Source: Gracilibacteraceae bacterium
GTDB lineage: Bacteria; Bacillota; Desulfitobacteriia; Desulfitobacteriales; Syntrophobotulaceae
DNA: 64,000 nt
Reading direction: 5' to 3'
Assembly (NCBI GenBank): GCA_031266805.1
Contig: JAISAH010000111.1
Span: forward strand, 1-64,000
The position numbers and the translations under genes were made by a program. The notes under the pieces were generated by a model. That model was not told the origin of the DNA. It made no database searches and was given only the letters and a program-made list of their open reading frames with translations. How positions within the stretch are numbered: the first letter of the stretch is position 1; each line of letters starts with the position of its first letter. Shown here in pieces: positions 29,775 through 39,285 of this stretch.

Positions 29775-32368
29775 GACTGATAGATCTCCTTGCGCTTATT
29801 GAATGCCTCTCTGCCGCCTTCCATGACGTTCACGACGGTCTGTTGCTGCTGCGGATCGTCTAAGCCGCCGGACTGAATAGTAACGGCGTTTTCCGCGAAT
29901 GAGCAGGCAATGATTTGTTCGGCGTCGCCCAGAACAGGGATGTTGGGATTATGGGTCGCCAAAATAAATTGGGTTTTAGGTTTCAGCGCGCGGATCAGTT
30001 TGATCACGTCCTCGTAGATGGTTTGATTGTCCAAATCGTCTTCGGGCTGGTCGATGAGGATAAGGTCGTTGTCGTTCTGACTGAGGATAAACAGGATCAG
30101 GGCGGAGGCGCGTTGTCCCAGGGAATGCCGCTGGAGTTCCTTGCCATGGTATTGGATAACGAAACGGTTGGGGACTTGAAAAATCAAAAATTCCGCCAGA
30201 TCGCGGTTGAAGCAATTCGTGAAAAGTTCGGGGTTGCTGCCGAGGAGGCCCTTTTTTCTGGCTTCCGCGTAATTTTGGAAGAGTTCGGCGAAGTCGGCGT
30301 AATAGTCAACGATTCCCTTCAACGTGGATTCACGAATACCGGATCCCCGGAACATGTTCTTCGCAAAGTCAAGAAACGCCGCTTTGTCGCCCTTGTATTC
30401 GCAAGAAAGCTTCAGCGCGCCGCTCCGCGCTCCAATAGCGTCAAATTCGCGCTGGATCAAAGCAAACTCCTCATGGCGCAGATTTCCAAGTTCGGCAAGC
30501 CGCGAAAGAAGGAGTTGACTCGCGTTGGCGTTTCGTTCTCTTGATCGGAAAAGTAAAGACAGCTCTTGCTCCACTTGGGCCTGCCGTTGTTTCAGTTGCA
30601 GAAAATCATCCGAACTCACGCGCAAATTCTCGGCCGCCAGCTCTCGCGCCAGATTGCGCTCAATTTCCGCAAACTCTTCGGCAAGAGCAAGTTTATTTTG
30701 AAAGAGTTCCTGCAGCAATGTCTCCATCGCGGCGATTGCTCTGTTGATATGGGGTAATTGCTCACCGGCTTTCTCAAACCCGGATTTCACTTTCTCGTAT
30801 TCGGCCATGAATTTGTTCAGAAACTCCGCGTTATGCTTGGATACATATCCGCCGAGATCAGGCAAAGCGGAATTCGCCAGAAAAGCCGCCAATCCCTGCA
30901 CCACGTTTCTCACACCGGCGACAGCGTCTCGCGTAAACCGAATATCGGCGTCATAATCCAGGCGCTTCTGCAGCCTTGCCTCAATGCCGTGCTGCGCGTA
31001 AACCGTCAAACGATGCAAGACGTCCTGTTTCTCTTTGCCAAGTTCCTCGATCCGCGCGACTGCGGCGCCGGCGTCACGCAATTGAGCGACGCTCTGGCGG
31101 ACGCTTTCCTGCTGCGCCGCTATGCGGCGGCGAACATCCGCCAACTTTGCCGCGACCAATTTCTCGACCAGACCCCGCTCGAATCCTTCGCCGGAGTTTG
31201 ACAAATCTTTCTGCCCAAAATATAAGGGTTTATTGATGACCGTCCCAACGACCGAAATGCCCGGAACGATTTTATCATCAATATATACAACAGGGGATTC
31301 GTTCAGAATGCGTTCAACGCGATACGGCTGCCCGAAACGGTTGACCGCTTGCAGCACGACCTTCCCGCCGCTGTTGAGCGCGTATCTGACAAGTTCGCTT
31401 TTGTATTTTTGCTCGCCGGCGTTCTCGCCAACAGGGATATTCAGCGCGTAGCGAAGCATTTCGATAACGGCGGATTTCCCGCTTCCGCGAATGCCGATCA
31501 GCGTATTGAGTTCCGGCGAAAACGAGATACTCTTCCCGTCCAGAATACCGCCGACGAATTGGGCGCCGCGGACATGAGAATGGGAAGTTTTAGGCGGTTC
31601 CGCGTTTACTCTGTTTTCATGATCAAGCAGCGCAAACTTGACGGCTTCAAAGGTAGGCGCGCCGAGCTTGATAAAGCAAGTCTTACCCCGGCCTATCTCC
31701 TCTATCGATTTAGGGTCGCTGCCTTCAACTTCGGCGGGATACCAGCCCCCAAGCCATTGTTTGACTTTCCCTCTGTCGTCGCGGGTGCGAACTTTTTGAA
31801 ATCCAAGCGCGCGGCGTTTGAAAAACTCATTTTGCCCAATCTCCTGCAAGCGCCCGCCATTCAATTCCTTCCATAGCCCGCCGGACTGTTCTACATGGGC
31901 AAACAAGATAAAGAAGTCCTTTTGGTATCCTTCGAGTTTTTTGATAGTATCAATCAAACCAAGGGAATTCCTGCCATTTTCGCTTTCATATTGCGCCGGT
32001 GTCCGGCCCTCAAACGCTACATTCAGAAATTGATTAATATAATCATGAGAGTATTGCAGCCATTCATCTGAAAAGACGACAAGCGTATGAACGCCGCCGG
32101 CGCCGTCATTTACCGAAAGCTCCACGCCGGGAAGCAGAAAAATCCCCTGATTCTTCGCGGCTGTTCGCAAGGCTTTGAACTCGCCAAAGTCGAATTTATT
32201 ATGGTTGGTAATAATTCCGACAGCGATACCGGCGACCTTTAAGGCATCAACGTAAGAAGACAGATAATAGTCATCGTCTCCGGAATATTCAAAACATTTG
32301 TCAACCCTGGTGTGCAGGTGGAAGTCTGCCCTAAGCCAAGTTGCTCCATGAATAAACAAATTTTCCAT
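29762..32368 (-). CDS. PHP-domain + SMC-like ATPase (TrlF family)
   Basis: An 868-residue protein. Residues 1-250 form a PHP hydrolase domain: metal-site motif DFHLHTRVD near 15, ITNHNKF near 53, and ELSV near 82. About 275 onward is an SMC/RecF-like ATPase with Walker A GIRGSGKSAVIEML near 290. A long coiled coil follows (about 400-720, many Arg/Glu/Gln), then signature HSLGQRASALILFIL near 750 and Walker B LILIDQPEDDLDNQ near 770 with ATHNPN. PHP domains hydrolyse phosphoesters; SMC-like ATPases act on DNA or sense its ends. It matches the TrlF-type architecture I know from accessory regions. It is first of a two-gene unit and transcribed away from the palindrome at 32449-32481. Confidence 0.85.
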   Translation of the reverse strand: MENLFIHGATWLRADFHLHTRVDKCFEYSGDDDYYLSSYVDALKVAGIAVGIITNHNKFDFGEFKALRTAAKNQGIFLLPGVELSVNDGAGGVHTLVVFSDEWLQYSHDYINQFLNVAFEGRTPAQYESENGRNSLGLIDTIKKLEGYQKDFFILFAHVEQSGGLWKELNGGRLQEIGQNEFFKRRALGFQKVRTRDDRGKVKQWLGGWYPAEVEGSDPKSIEEIGRGKTCFIKLGAPTFEAVKFALLDHENRVNAEPPKTSHSHVRGAQFVGGILDGKSISFSPELNTLIGIRGSGKSAVIEMLRYALNIPVGENAGEQKYKSELVRYALNSGGKVVLQAVNRFGQPYRVERILNESPVVYIDDKIVPGISVVGTVINKPLYFGQKDLSNSGEGFERGLVEKLVAAKLADVRRRIAAQQESVRQSVAQLRDAGAAVARIEELGKEKQDVLHRLTVYAQHGIEARLQKRLDYDADIRFTRDAVAGVRNVVQGLAAFLANSALPDLGGYVSKHNAEFLNKFMAEYEKVKSGFEKAGEQLPHINRAIAAMETLLQELFQNKLALAEEFAEIERNLARELAAENLRVSSDDFLQLKQRQAQVEQELSLLFRSRERNANASQLLLSRLAELGNLRHEEFALIQREFDAIGARSGALKLSCEYKGDKAAFLDFAKNMFRGSGIRESTLKGIVDYYADFAELFQNYAEARKKGLLGSNPELFTNCFNRDLAEFLIFQVPNRFVIQYHGKELQRHSLGQRASALILFILSQNDNDLILIDQPEDDLDNQTIYEDVIKLIRALKPKTQFILATHNPNIPVLGDAEQIIACSFAENAVTIQSGGLDDPQQQQTVVNVMEGGREAFNKRKEIYQSWNS

Positions 32369-32448
32369 TTTATGCCTTCATTCTGTACCGCTGTTCAGAC
32401 GTCCCTAAAATCACCGGCATGCTTCGTCACTTCGTTCCTCATCAATTT

Positions 32449-32481
32449 AGTATATCATATTTGACTGTAATATGATATACT
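32449..32481. promoter_or_regulatory. Perfect 13-bp inverted repeat between divergent genes
   Basis: AGTATATCATATT (32449-32461) and AATATGATATACT (32469-32481) are perfect complements around a 7-base loop. It lies in the 191-base gap between the minus-strand PHP-ATPase gene and the plus-strand aldo/keto reductase gene. No T-run and no gene end is present, so an operator or control element is more likely than a terminator. Confidence 0.5.
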
Positions 32482-32559
32482 CCAAGAAAATCCACTCTAT
32501 TTTCAAGCAGTCAGTGTTTCACGCTATCGATGTGTGAACAGTCAGTGAAAGGTTGGCGG

Positions 32560-33720
32560 ATGATGCAATACCGTGCTTATGGAAAACTCGGTTATGAGGT
32601 GTCGGCCCTGGGACTGGGCTGTATGCGGCTGCCGCGGCTCTACGACGGGAGCGCTCAGGCTCGGGTGGACAGGGAAAAAGCTTATGAACTAATCCGCTGC
32701 GCGGCGGATCACGGCGTCAATTATTTTGACACGGCCTTCAGCTACCATAACGGAGACAGCGAGAGCGTTCTGGGCGAAGCGCTGGCGGCGGACGGACGGC
32801 GCGCGCGGGTCAAAATAGCGACGAAACAGCCTCTCCGGGCCATGCATACTCAATCTGACATCCGGCGCAACCTGGAGGCGACTTTGCGCAAACTGCGCAC
32901 CGATTATCTGGACGTTTACCTGATCCATTTCATCTCGGCCGGGAATTGGGGAGAGATAAAGGAAAGAAAGATCATCGCCGAATTCGAGCGGTTCCGCGCC
33001 GAAGGACTTATTCGCGCTATCGGCTTTTCTTATCACGGGAGCCTGCCCGCTTTTCGCGATATTCTCGCCTATTATCCCTGGGACATGTGTCAGGTGCAGC
33101 AAAACCTGCTGGACGTCGACAAAGAAGTGACGGCGGAAGCCATTCGGCTGGCCGGCGACAAAGGCTGCGCCCTTGTGATCATGGAGCCTCTGCGCGGGGG
33201 AGGGCTGGCGGTCGCGCCGCCGCCCGTGCTGGAAATATATGAGAAGGCGGCGGCGGGGCGCGGCGCGGTCGAGTGGGCATTCCGCCACGTCCTCGACTAT
33301 CCGGCGGTCAGCACGGTTCTGAGCGGCATGACCACGCCGGAGCAGCTGCGGGAAAACATCGCCGTCTTTTCGCGGCCGGATATCGGACCGAATTGCCTCA
33401 GCGCCGCGGAAAAAGACGCCCTGCGCCGCGTGAAAGAGGTATATGAATCGCTGACGGCCGTGCCCTGCACGAACTGTGAATATTGTCTTCCCTGTCCGCA
33501 AAACGTGAATATCCCCGACGTTTTTGACATGTATAACGAAGGGGTGATGTTCGGCGCCTTTGACCAACCCAAACGGAAGTATATGTTTACGGTGGCGGCC
33601 GGGCAGGACGCTTCGCGCTGCGCCGCCTGCGGCGAATGCGCCCCGAAATGTCCGCAGTCGATCCCGATCAGTCAAACTCTGGCCACCGCGCATGAGGCGC
33701 TGCGCGGCTGGATCGAATAG
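32560..33720 (+). CDS. Aldo/keto reductase with C-terminal 2[4Fe-4S]-type domain
   Basis: A 386-residue predicted NAD(P)H oxidoreductase. An aldo/keto reductase barrel (about 1-290) contains LGLGCMRLPR, NYFDTAFSYHNGDSE with the catalytic Asp/Tyr, and DVYLIHF. A C-terminal iron-sulfur region follows: CTNCEYCLPCPQNVNIP near 303 and CAACGECAPKCPQSIPI near 349. I use the first of two adjacent ATGs (32560); a longer upstream frame lacks family sequence. This family is common in anaerobes but substrates are unknown. An aminotransferase gene follows after 35 bases. Confidence 0.9.
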   Translation: MMQYRAYGKLGYEVSALGLGCMRLPRLYDGSAQARVDREKAYELIRCAADHGVNYFDTAFSYHNGDSESVLGEALAADGRRARVKIATKQPLRAMHTQSDIRRNLEATLRKLRTDYLDVYLIHFISAGNWGEIKERKIIAEFERFRAEGLIRAIGFSYHGSLPAFRDILAYYPWDMCQVQQNLLDVDKEVTAEAIRLAGDKGCALVIMEPLRGGGLAVAPPPVLEIYEKAAAGRGAVEWAFRHVLDYPAVSTVLSGMTTPEQLRENIAVFSRPDIGPNCLSAAEKDALRRVKEVYESLTAVPCTNCEYCLPCPQNVNIPDVFDMYNEGVMFGAFDQPKRKYMFTVAAGQDASRCAACGECAPKCPQSIPISQTLATAHEALRGWIE

Positions 33721-33755
33721 GAAACAGCCGAGACAGGCGGAGAGGACAGACATAA

Positions 33756-34934
33756 ATGGATTATTTTTTCAGTGACAAAATTTCCGCGCTACAGCCTTCG
33801 GCTATCCGCGAGATCCTGAAAGCGGCCTCCGATCCGGGCGTCATATCGCTGGCGGCCGGGAATCCGGCCCCGGAAGCTTTTCCCCGGGCGGCCATCGCCG
33901 CCATAACGGCGGAGATTCTGGAACGCGACCCGGTCAGCGCCCTCCAGTACGGGATCAGCGAGGGTCATGAACCCTTGCGTCTCGCCGTGGAAGCGATGTT
34001 AAAACAAAGATACGGCATCGGGCGCGGATTTGATCAGGTGCTCATAACCTCCGGCGCCCAGCAGGGGATCGATCTGGCGACAAAAGTGCTGTGCAACGAG
34101 GGCGATGTGGTATTGTGCGAAAACCCCAGCTTCATCGGCGCTCTGAACACTTTCCGCTCGCATGGCGTCCGGCTGCGCGGCATCGATCTGGAGGACGACG
34201 GCCTGGATCTTGGGCAGCTGGAGGAAGCCCTGCGCACGGAAAAAAACGCGCGTTTTCTCTATCTGATCGCCAATTTTAACAATCCGACCGGCCTGTGCAC
34301 GAGCCTGGAAAAACGCCGGGCGATTTACGCGCTGGCCCGGCGGCGCGATGTACTGATTTTGGAAGACAACCCTTACGGCGATTTGCGTTTTGCCGGAGAA
34401 GACATCCCCAGCCTCAAATCGTTTGATGAAGACGGTTTGGTCATTTACGCCGGCAGTTTTTCCAAGATCATCGCCCCGGGCCTGCGTGTCGGTTTCGTCT
34501 GCCTGCCGGCGGCGATAGCCTCTAAAATGACCGTGGCCAAACAAGGGGCGGACGTTCACACCAGCGCTTTGGCTCAGATGATTTGCGAGCGTTTTCTGGC
34601 CTCCGCCGATCTGGATGAGCATTTTCGCCGCCTGCGGGATATTTACCGCCGGAAAAGCTCCCTGATGCTGGAGGCCATGAGCGCTTCCTTCCCGCCCTCC
34701 GTCACTTGGACCCGGCCGGAAGGCGGCCTTTTCCTCTGGTGCAGCTTGCCGCCGGGCGCGGACATGCCGGAGTTCTGCCGCTTAGCCGCCGCGGCTGGGG
34801 TGGCGGTCGTTCCGGGCGGCGCTTTTTTGACCCGGCCGGAAGATCATTGCCGCTCGTTTCGCCTGAACTTTTCCACGCCGCCGGACGAGAGCATCATACG
34901 GGGTATCGCGCTCTTGGCCGGGCTTTTGCGTTAA
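33756..34934 (+). CDS. PLP-dependent aminotransferase (class I/II, MocR/LysN-like)
   Basis: A 392-residue fold type I aminotransferase. Motifs are VISLAAGNPAPEAFP near 29, ITSGAQQGIDLATK near 95, NFNNPTGLC near 172, EDNPYGDLRF near 202 and AGSFSKIIAPGLRVGF near 232 with the PLP-binding Lys. The C-terminal SFRLNFSTP contains the substrate-carboxylate Arg. It resembles 2-aminoadipate/multifunctional aminotransferases; the substrate cannot be fixed from sequence. The patatin gene starts 2 bases after its stop. Confidence 0.93.
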   Translation: MDYFFSDKISALQPSAIREILKAASDPGVISLAAGNPAPEAFPRAAIAAITAEILERDPVSALQYGISEGHEPLRLAVEAMLKQRYGIGRGFDQVLITSGAQQGIDLATKVLCNEGDVVLCENPSFIGALNTFRSHGVRLRGIDLEDDGLDLGQLEEALRTEKNARFLYLIANFNNPTGLCTSLEKRRAIYALARRRDVLILEDNPYGDLRFAGEDIPSLKSFDEDGLVIYAGSFSKIIAPGLRVGFVCLPAAIASKMTVAKQGADVHTSALAQMICERFLASADLDEHFRRLRDIYRRKSSLMLEAMSASFPPSVTWTRPEGGLFLWCSLPPGADMPEFCRLAAAAGVAVVPGGAFLTRPEDHCRSFRLNFSTPPDESIIRGIALLAGLLR

Positions 34935-34935
34935 A

Positions 34936-36132
34936 ATGCCGCCCCTGGCTCTGGCCCTAGAAGGGGGCGGCGCGCGCGGCGCTTACCATTTGGGCGCTTA
35001 TAAAGCTCTGCGCGAACTCGGCCTGGAGTTCGAGTGCGTGGCCGGCACTTCCATCGGCGCCATCAACGGAGCGGCCATAGCCCAAGGCGATTGGGAGCCC
35101 CTTTACGATCTGTGGTGGAATATCACCCCGTCCCAAATATTGGATATTGAGGACGACCGTTTCAGCGAACTGAGACAATTGCGTTTTTCGCCGGAGAATA
35201 CCGCTTATTTTGCGCAAAAGGCCTGGGATATCCTGACAAAGGCGGGGATTGACACCGGCGCCTTGCGGAAGATCATCCGCCAGTTCGTCGATGAGGAAAA
35301 ACTGCGGCGCTCGCCGACGGGATTCGGTCTGGTCACTTTTTCCCTTTCGGATATGAAAGCTTTGGAACTGTTTATCGAGGACATCCCCGCCGGTCAGCTG
35401 GTGGATTATCTGCTGGCCAGCGCGCGTCTGCCCGGTTTTCGTCAGGAAAAACTGGACGGCAAATATTTTGTAGACGGCGGTTTTTATGACAATCTGCCGC
35501 TCCGCCTGCTGGAGAGCAAGGGCTACCGCGATATCGTCGCCATCCGCACAAAAGCGGTCGGACGCGTGCGCGGCGCCAGCAGGGGAACCCGGGTGACGAC
35601 GATATTCTCGCCGGAAAACACGGGCATGGTGCTGGATTTTGACCGGGATGCGGCGCGCAACTGTATGCGGCTGGGTTATTTTGACGCCTGGCGGGCTTTT
35701 CGGCCGACAGGCGGCAGCCGCTATTATATAAATTTGCCGCCCGATGCGGACGCCTGGGCGCTGGATTTTTTTCTCCAGCTGCCGGAAGCCGCCGTTATCG
35801 CGACGGGAAAACAGCTGGGCCTTCCCGATATGCCCTGGCGCCGTTTGCTGCTGGAAAAACTGCTGCCTCGCGCCGCCGCCCTGCTGGAGCTGAAAAAAAC
35901 GGCGGATCATTGCGCCCTGCTGTTGGCGATGCTGGAAGTCATGGCCTCCGACCTCGGACTGGAACGCTTCCGTTTCTACACGGCGGAGGAATTCACGGCC
36001 GCGCTGCGGGAAGCCGGGGCGAGGGGATCCGGGCCGCCGCCGGTCGGGCAGGGCGATATCCCGCGCCGGCCGGTGAAGGGCAAAGCGGCGCGAGAACTCA
36101 TTTACACTCTGTTCGGGGATTTTTTCGCCTGA
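34936..36132 (+). CDS. Patatin-like phospholipase
   Basis: A 398-residue serine acyl hydrolase. The patatin signatures are all present: oxyanion-type EGGGARGAYHLGAY near 8, nucleophile motif AGTSIGAINGA near 36, and catalytic Asp in VDGGFYDNLPLRLL near 179. There is no signal peptide, so it acts inside the cell or at the inner membrane, probably on lipid acyl esters. The C-terminal third (about 275-398) is alpha-rich with no known domain. The following 235-base gap to fliD holds only AT-rich and GC-hairpin sequence and a weak promoter-like stretch near 36310. Confidence 0.92.
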   Translation: MPPLALALEGGGARGAYHLGAYKALRELGLEFECVAGTSIGAINGAAIAQGDWEPLYDLWWNITPSQILDIEDDRFSELRQLRFSPENTAYFAQKAWDILTKAGIDTGALRKIIRQFVDEEKLRRSPTGFGLVTFSLSDMKALELFIEDIPAGQLVDYLLASARLPGFRQEKLDGKYFVDGGFYDNLPLRLLESKGYRDIVAIRTKAVGRVRGASRGTRVTTIFSPENTGMVLDFDRDAARNCMRLGYFDAWRAFRPTGGSRYYINLPPDADAWALDFFLQLPEAAVIATGKQLGLPDMPWRRLLLEKLLPRAAALLELKKTADHCALLLAMLEVMASDLGLERFRFYTAEEFTAALREAGARGSGPPPVGQGDIPRRPVKGKAARELIYTLFGDFFA

Positions 36133-36367
36133 CTCCCGTCATTTATGGAAAATTTTGTCACGACTTATCGCCTCAATGCTGAAATCCGGCGCGATCATGA
36201 AAGTCGGCGCGGCTTGCGGCACGAAGTATATCAGACGATAGAACTTATCCAAAAGTTTTCCCGGGCTTTTCCCCTTAGGTCCCTTCACTTTTTCCGCAAT
36301 TGGCCCGATATAAAAATTAGGTGATAATATATGAGAATGTCAGGGGAAACCCCCGGGAGGCGATATT

Positions 36368-38389
36368 ATGTTTTCAAGCGTATCCGGCACGAGCAACTCC
36401 ACCGTCAGTAAAGGGATCAGCGGTCTGGCCAGCGGCATGGACACGGACGAACTGGTAACTCAGCTGACCAGCGGCACTACCAGCCGTATCGACAAGCAGT
36501 TGCAGGAAAAGCAAAAGGTGGTCTGGAAACAAGAGATCTACCGCAACATCACGACGGCGCTGCAGGAATTCAACAGCAAGTATTTTTCCAGTTCCTCGGC
36601 GCTGGATATCACGAGCGCGAAATTTTTTGAGCAGTACGCCCTGCAATCCTCCTCAAATAAGGTAGCGCTGTCCGGCGATCTGTCCGTGGCGAACAACGTC
36701 CAAATCGAGTCCATCAGTCAGCTGGCCGCGAAAGCGCAAGCTTCCTTCTCGGTGTCGAAAGAGATCACTTCTGCTATTGATGATAGTAAGCTAACTAACA
36801 TTGCATCTGCTGATGCCCTTAACGGGGCAAAAATCACTCTTTATCTTGACGGAACGTATAAGACTTTAGAGCTTGATACATCAAGTTATAATACTGACAC
36901 GATTTTAGCTGATTTTAGAGATAAGCTGAAAGACGCTTTCGGCGAGGTCGCGGTGAAAGACTCTTCAGGCGTCGTCTCGATGGAGCAAGCTGTTGACGTT
37001 AAGGTTACTGGTTCGACCGGGAACTGGAAACTCGAGGTTGTTGTAGCTGACAAGTCTTCAAATTTCGCCGTCTATGAAGCAGACAGAGATGGCGTGTTGG
37101 GGACAAACGGAGTGTTTAAAGATATCTTTCCCCGCATGTTGAACAAGCACACCCTTGACAGCACTCTCGGTGAGTTAGGCGTTTCTCAAGGAACTCACAC
37201 GATGAAAATCAACGGGGTAGATATCACCGCTAAAGACACTGATACACTCGGCGATTTAATCAGAAATGTGAACGCGAACGTCACCGACGTGACTATGAGT
37301 TATTCCACGACGACAGGGCTTATCACCCTCACTTCCAACAACAGCGGCGCCACGGAGTCCATAAAGATAGAAGGTTCCGCTACGACAGCGGCTCTATTCG
37401 GCAAGAAGGCTGACGGCTCCTCTGGCGTGACAATTACACCAACTGCACAAGAAATGGCGCGCGGGCAGAACGCCCGAGCCACGGTCACTGTAAACGGGGC
37501 GACAATGCAAGTAGAGCGCGCGACGAACTCCATCAGCATTGACGGCTTAAACATCGAACTCAAAGACACAACCGCCTCCTCCGGCGAAAGGATCACCTTC
37601 AGCGCCACCTTGGACACGGAAAAAGTCACCTCCCAGATGAAGGAATTCATAGATCAGTACAACGCGATCGTCAAACAGATCAACGACCAGATCCTGACGC
37701 GCCCGGACCGCGACTTCCAGCCCCTGACCTCCACCCAAAAAAAGGATATGAGCGACAGGGAGATCGAGCAGTGGGAGACGAACGCCAGAGCGGGCCTGCT
37801 CTACGGCGACTCCACTCTGAGCGGCATCCTCAGCTCCATGCGCACGGCGCTCTACTCCGTGACAGAGGGCGTCAGCGGCGTGATGGGGGATATCGGCATC
37901 CAGACCGGCGATTACATCCTGAGCGGCACCGGCAGTTTGAGCAAAAACAACAATTCGCCGGGGCAGCTCTCTTTTGACGAAACCAAATTCCGCACGGCGC
38001 TGGCCGCCAACCCGGAAAAGGTGAAAAGCCTTTTTACCGCGCAGTCTGACAAGAATTATAACCCGGAAGCCTCCGCCGCCGACGTGGCGGAACGTTTTCG
38101 CGAATCCGGCTTCGCGGCGCGCCTGTCGGATATCCTGCGGCGGGCGGTCACCACGAGCAACCCCAAGGGTTCTCTTCTGGAAATCGCCGGACTCAAGGAT
38201 GACCGCACGGACACGAGCAATAAACTGACGACGCAGATCCAGTCGATCGACGCGCGTATCCTTGAGTTGCAGAAAAAACTGGCGACCGAGCGCAAGCGCT
38301 ATTTGAATCAGTTCACGGCTCTGGAAAAATATATCCAGCAAATGAATATGCAGAGTTCCATGCTGTTCAGCGACTCCGGCCAATCCTAA
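36368..38389 (+). CDS. fliD: Flagellar hook-associated protein 2 (filament cap)
   Basis: A 673-residue FliD that forms the filament cap and folds flagellin at the tip. The N-terminal domain starts GISGLASGMDTDELVTQLTS near 17-36. The C-terminal domain shows VTSQMKEFIDQYNAIVKQIN near 420 and ends in a coiled coil (QKKLATERKRYLNQFTALEK near 635). It is longer than many FliD because of the central variable domains (about 135-400); that DNA (roughly 36770-37560) is visibly lower in GC than the ends. GGGAGG lies about 8 bases before the ATG. First gene of the late flagellar operon. Confidence 0.95.
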   Translation: MFSSVSGTSNSTVSKGISGLASGMDTDELVTQLTSGTTSRIDKQLQEKQKVVWKQEIYRNITTALQEFNSKYFSSSSALDITSAKFFEQYALQSSSNKVALSGDLSVANNVQIESISQLAAKAQASFSVSKEITSAIDDSKLTNIASADALNGAKITLYLDGTYKTLELDTSSYNTDTILADFRDKLKDAFGEVAVKDSSGVVSMEQAVDVKVTGSTGNWKLEVVVADKSSNFAVYEADRDGVLGTNGVFKDIFPRMLNKHTLDSTLGELGVSQGTHTMKINGVDITAKDTDTLGDLIRNVNANVTDVTMSYSTTTGLITLTSNNSGATESIKIEGSATTAALFGKKADGSSGVTITPTAQEMARGQNARATVTVNGATMQVERATNSISIDGLNIELKDTTASSGERITFSATLDTEKVTSQMKEFIDQYNAIVKQINDQILTRPDRDFQPLTSTQKKDMSDREIEQWETNARAGLLYGDSTLSGILSSMRTALYSVTEGVSGVMGDIGIQTGDYILSGTGSLSKNNNSPGQLSFDETKFRTALAANPEKVKSLFTAQSDKNYNPEASAADVAERFRESGFAARLSDILRRAVTTSNPKGSLLEIAGLKDDRTDTSNKLTTQIQSIDARILELQKKLATERKRYLNQFTALEKYIQQMNMQSSMLFSDSGQS

Positions 38390-38422
38390 GCAAAAATATA
38401 CGCGACGAGGTGAAAAAAATCT

Positions 38423-38797
38423 ATGGCCATGCCCAATCCTTACCAAAATTACAAACAACAGGCGATATATAATATGACGCCGCCGGAACTGCTGATTTTG
38501 GTCTATGACGAACTGGTGAAACGCGTGCATCTCAGCGTGACCGCCTTGGAAACCGGCGGGATCGACGCGGCGCACAAACATCTTCTGCGCGCGCAGGATA
38601 TCGTCCGTTATTTGTCCGTGACGCTGAAAGACGGGTATGAAATCTCCGAAACGCTGGACAATCTTTATGATTTTTTCCTGCAGCAACTCGTTCAGGCCAA
38701 CGTGCATAAGGACCCGGCCATATTGGCGGAAATTTTGCCGATGATCGAAGAATTGCGCGACGCCTGGCGGCAGGCGGAAAAAACCTACCGGGAATGA
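38423..38797 (+). CDS. fliS: Flagellar export chaperone FliS
   Basis: A 124-residue all-helical chaperone that keeps flagellin unfolded before export. FliS motifs are PNPYQNYKQQAIYNMTPPEL (3-22), LILVYDELVKRVHLSV and IVRYLSVTLKDGYEISETLDNLYDFF. It sits 33 bases after fliD with AGGTG before the ATG. It overlaps the next gene as ATGA. Confidence 0.95.
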   Translation: MAMPNPYQNYKQQAIYNMTPPELLILVYDELVKRVHLSVTALETGGIDAAHKHLLRAQDIVRYLSVTLKDGYEISETLDNLYDFFLQQLVQANVHKDPAILAEILPMIEELRDAWRQAEKTYRE

Positions 38798-39237
38798 GCG
38801 GTATGAGCATCAAAGAAAAACTGGCCTTGCGCCGTGAACAATACGGGAAACTCTACAGCGCCGGCGAGGAGTTTCTGACCATGAAGGAACCGTCGATGGA
38901 CGACGTGGAAAACCTGATCCTGACGAGGGAGCGTTGCGTACTCGTCTTAGCGGAAGAACCGCTCCTGCGGACGGAACACAGCCACTGGCGGGATATCCTC
39001 AGCGGCGGCGCGGACCCGGCCGACCCGGAGGAAGAGGAAACAGCCCGTTCCTACGCCGAGTTCAAAGCGATGAACCGGAAAGTGTACCGGCAGGACCAAG
39101 CCGTACTCATGCGCCTGCGCTGGCTGGAGCGGGAATACGCCGGGACCCCGGATCCGCCGCCGCCGCGCCGCAGGGCCGAGGGGTACGCGGAGACACCGGA
39201 AGATCAGAAGGGGCGGATCTACGACCGGCTGCGCTGA
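38794..39237 (+). CDS. Hypothetical protein in the FliT position
   Basis: A 147-residue cytoplasmic protein, helical and rich in Glu/Arg. A Pro/Arg-rich linker (about 118-128, PDPPPPRRR) precedes a short charged tail. No motif is recognised. It starts by ATGA overlap with fliS and precedes flgM. In many genomes fliS is followed by a small FliT-like chaperone, so a flagellar chaperone role is plausible from position, but sequence does not establish it. Confidence 0.65.
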   Translation: MSGMSIKEKLALRREQYGKLYSAGEEFLTMKEPSMDDVENLILTRERCVLVLAEEPLLRTEHSHWRDILSGGADPADPEEEETARSYAEFKAMNRKVYRQDQAVLMRLRWLEREYAGTPDPPPPRRRAEGYAETPEDQKGRIYDRLR

Positions 39238-39285
39238 CGGCCGGCGCGGAATGCGAGTTGAATATAAAGATAGGGTGAGGATGAT

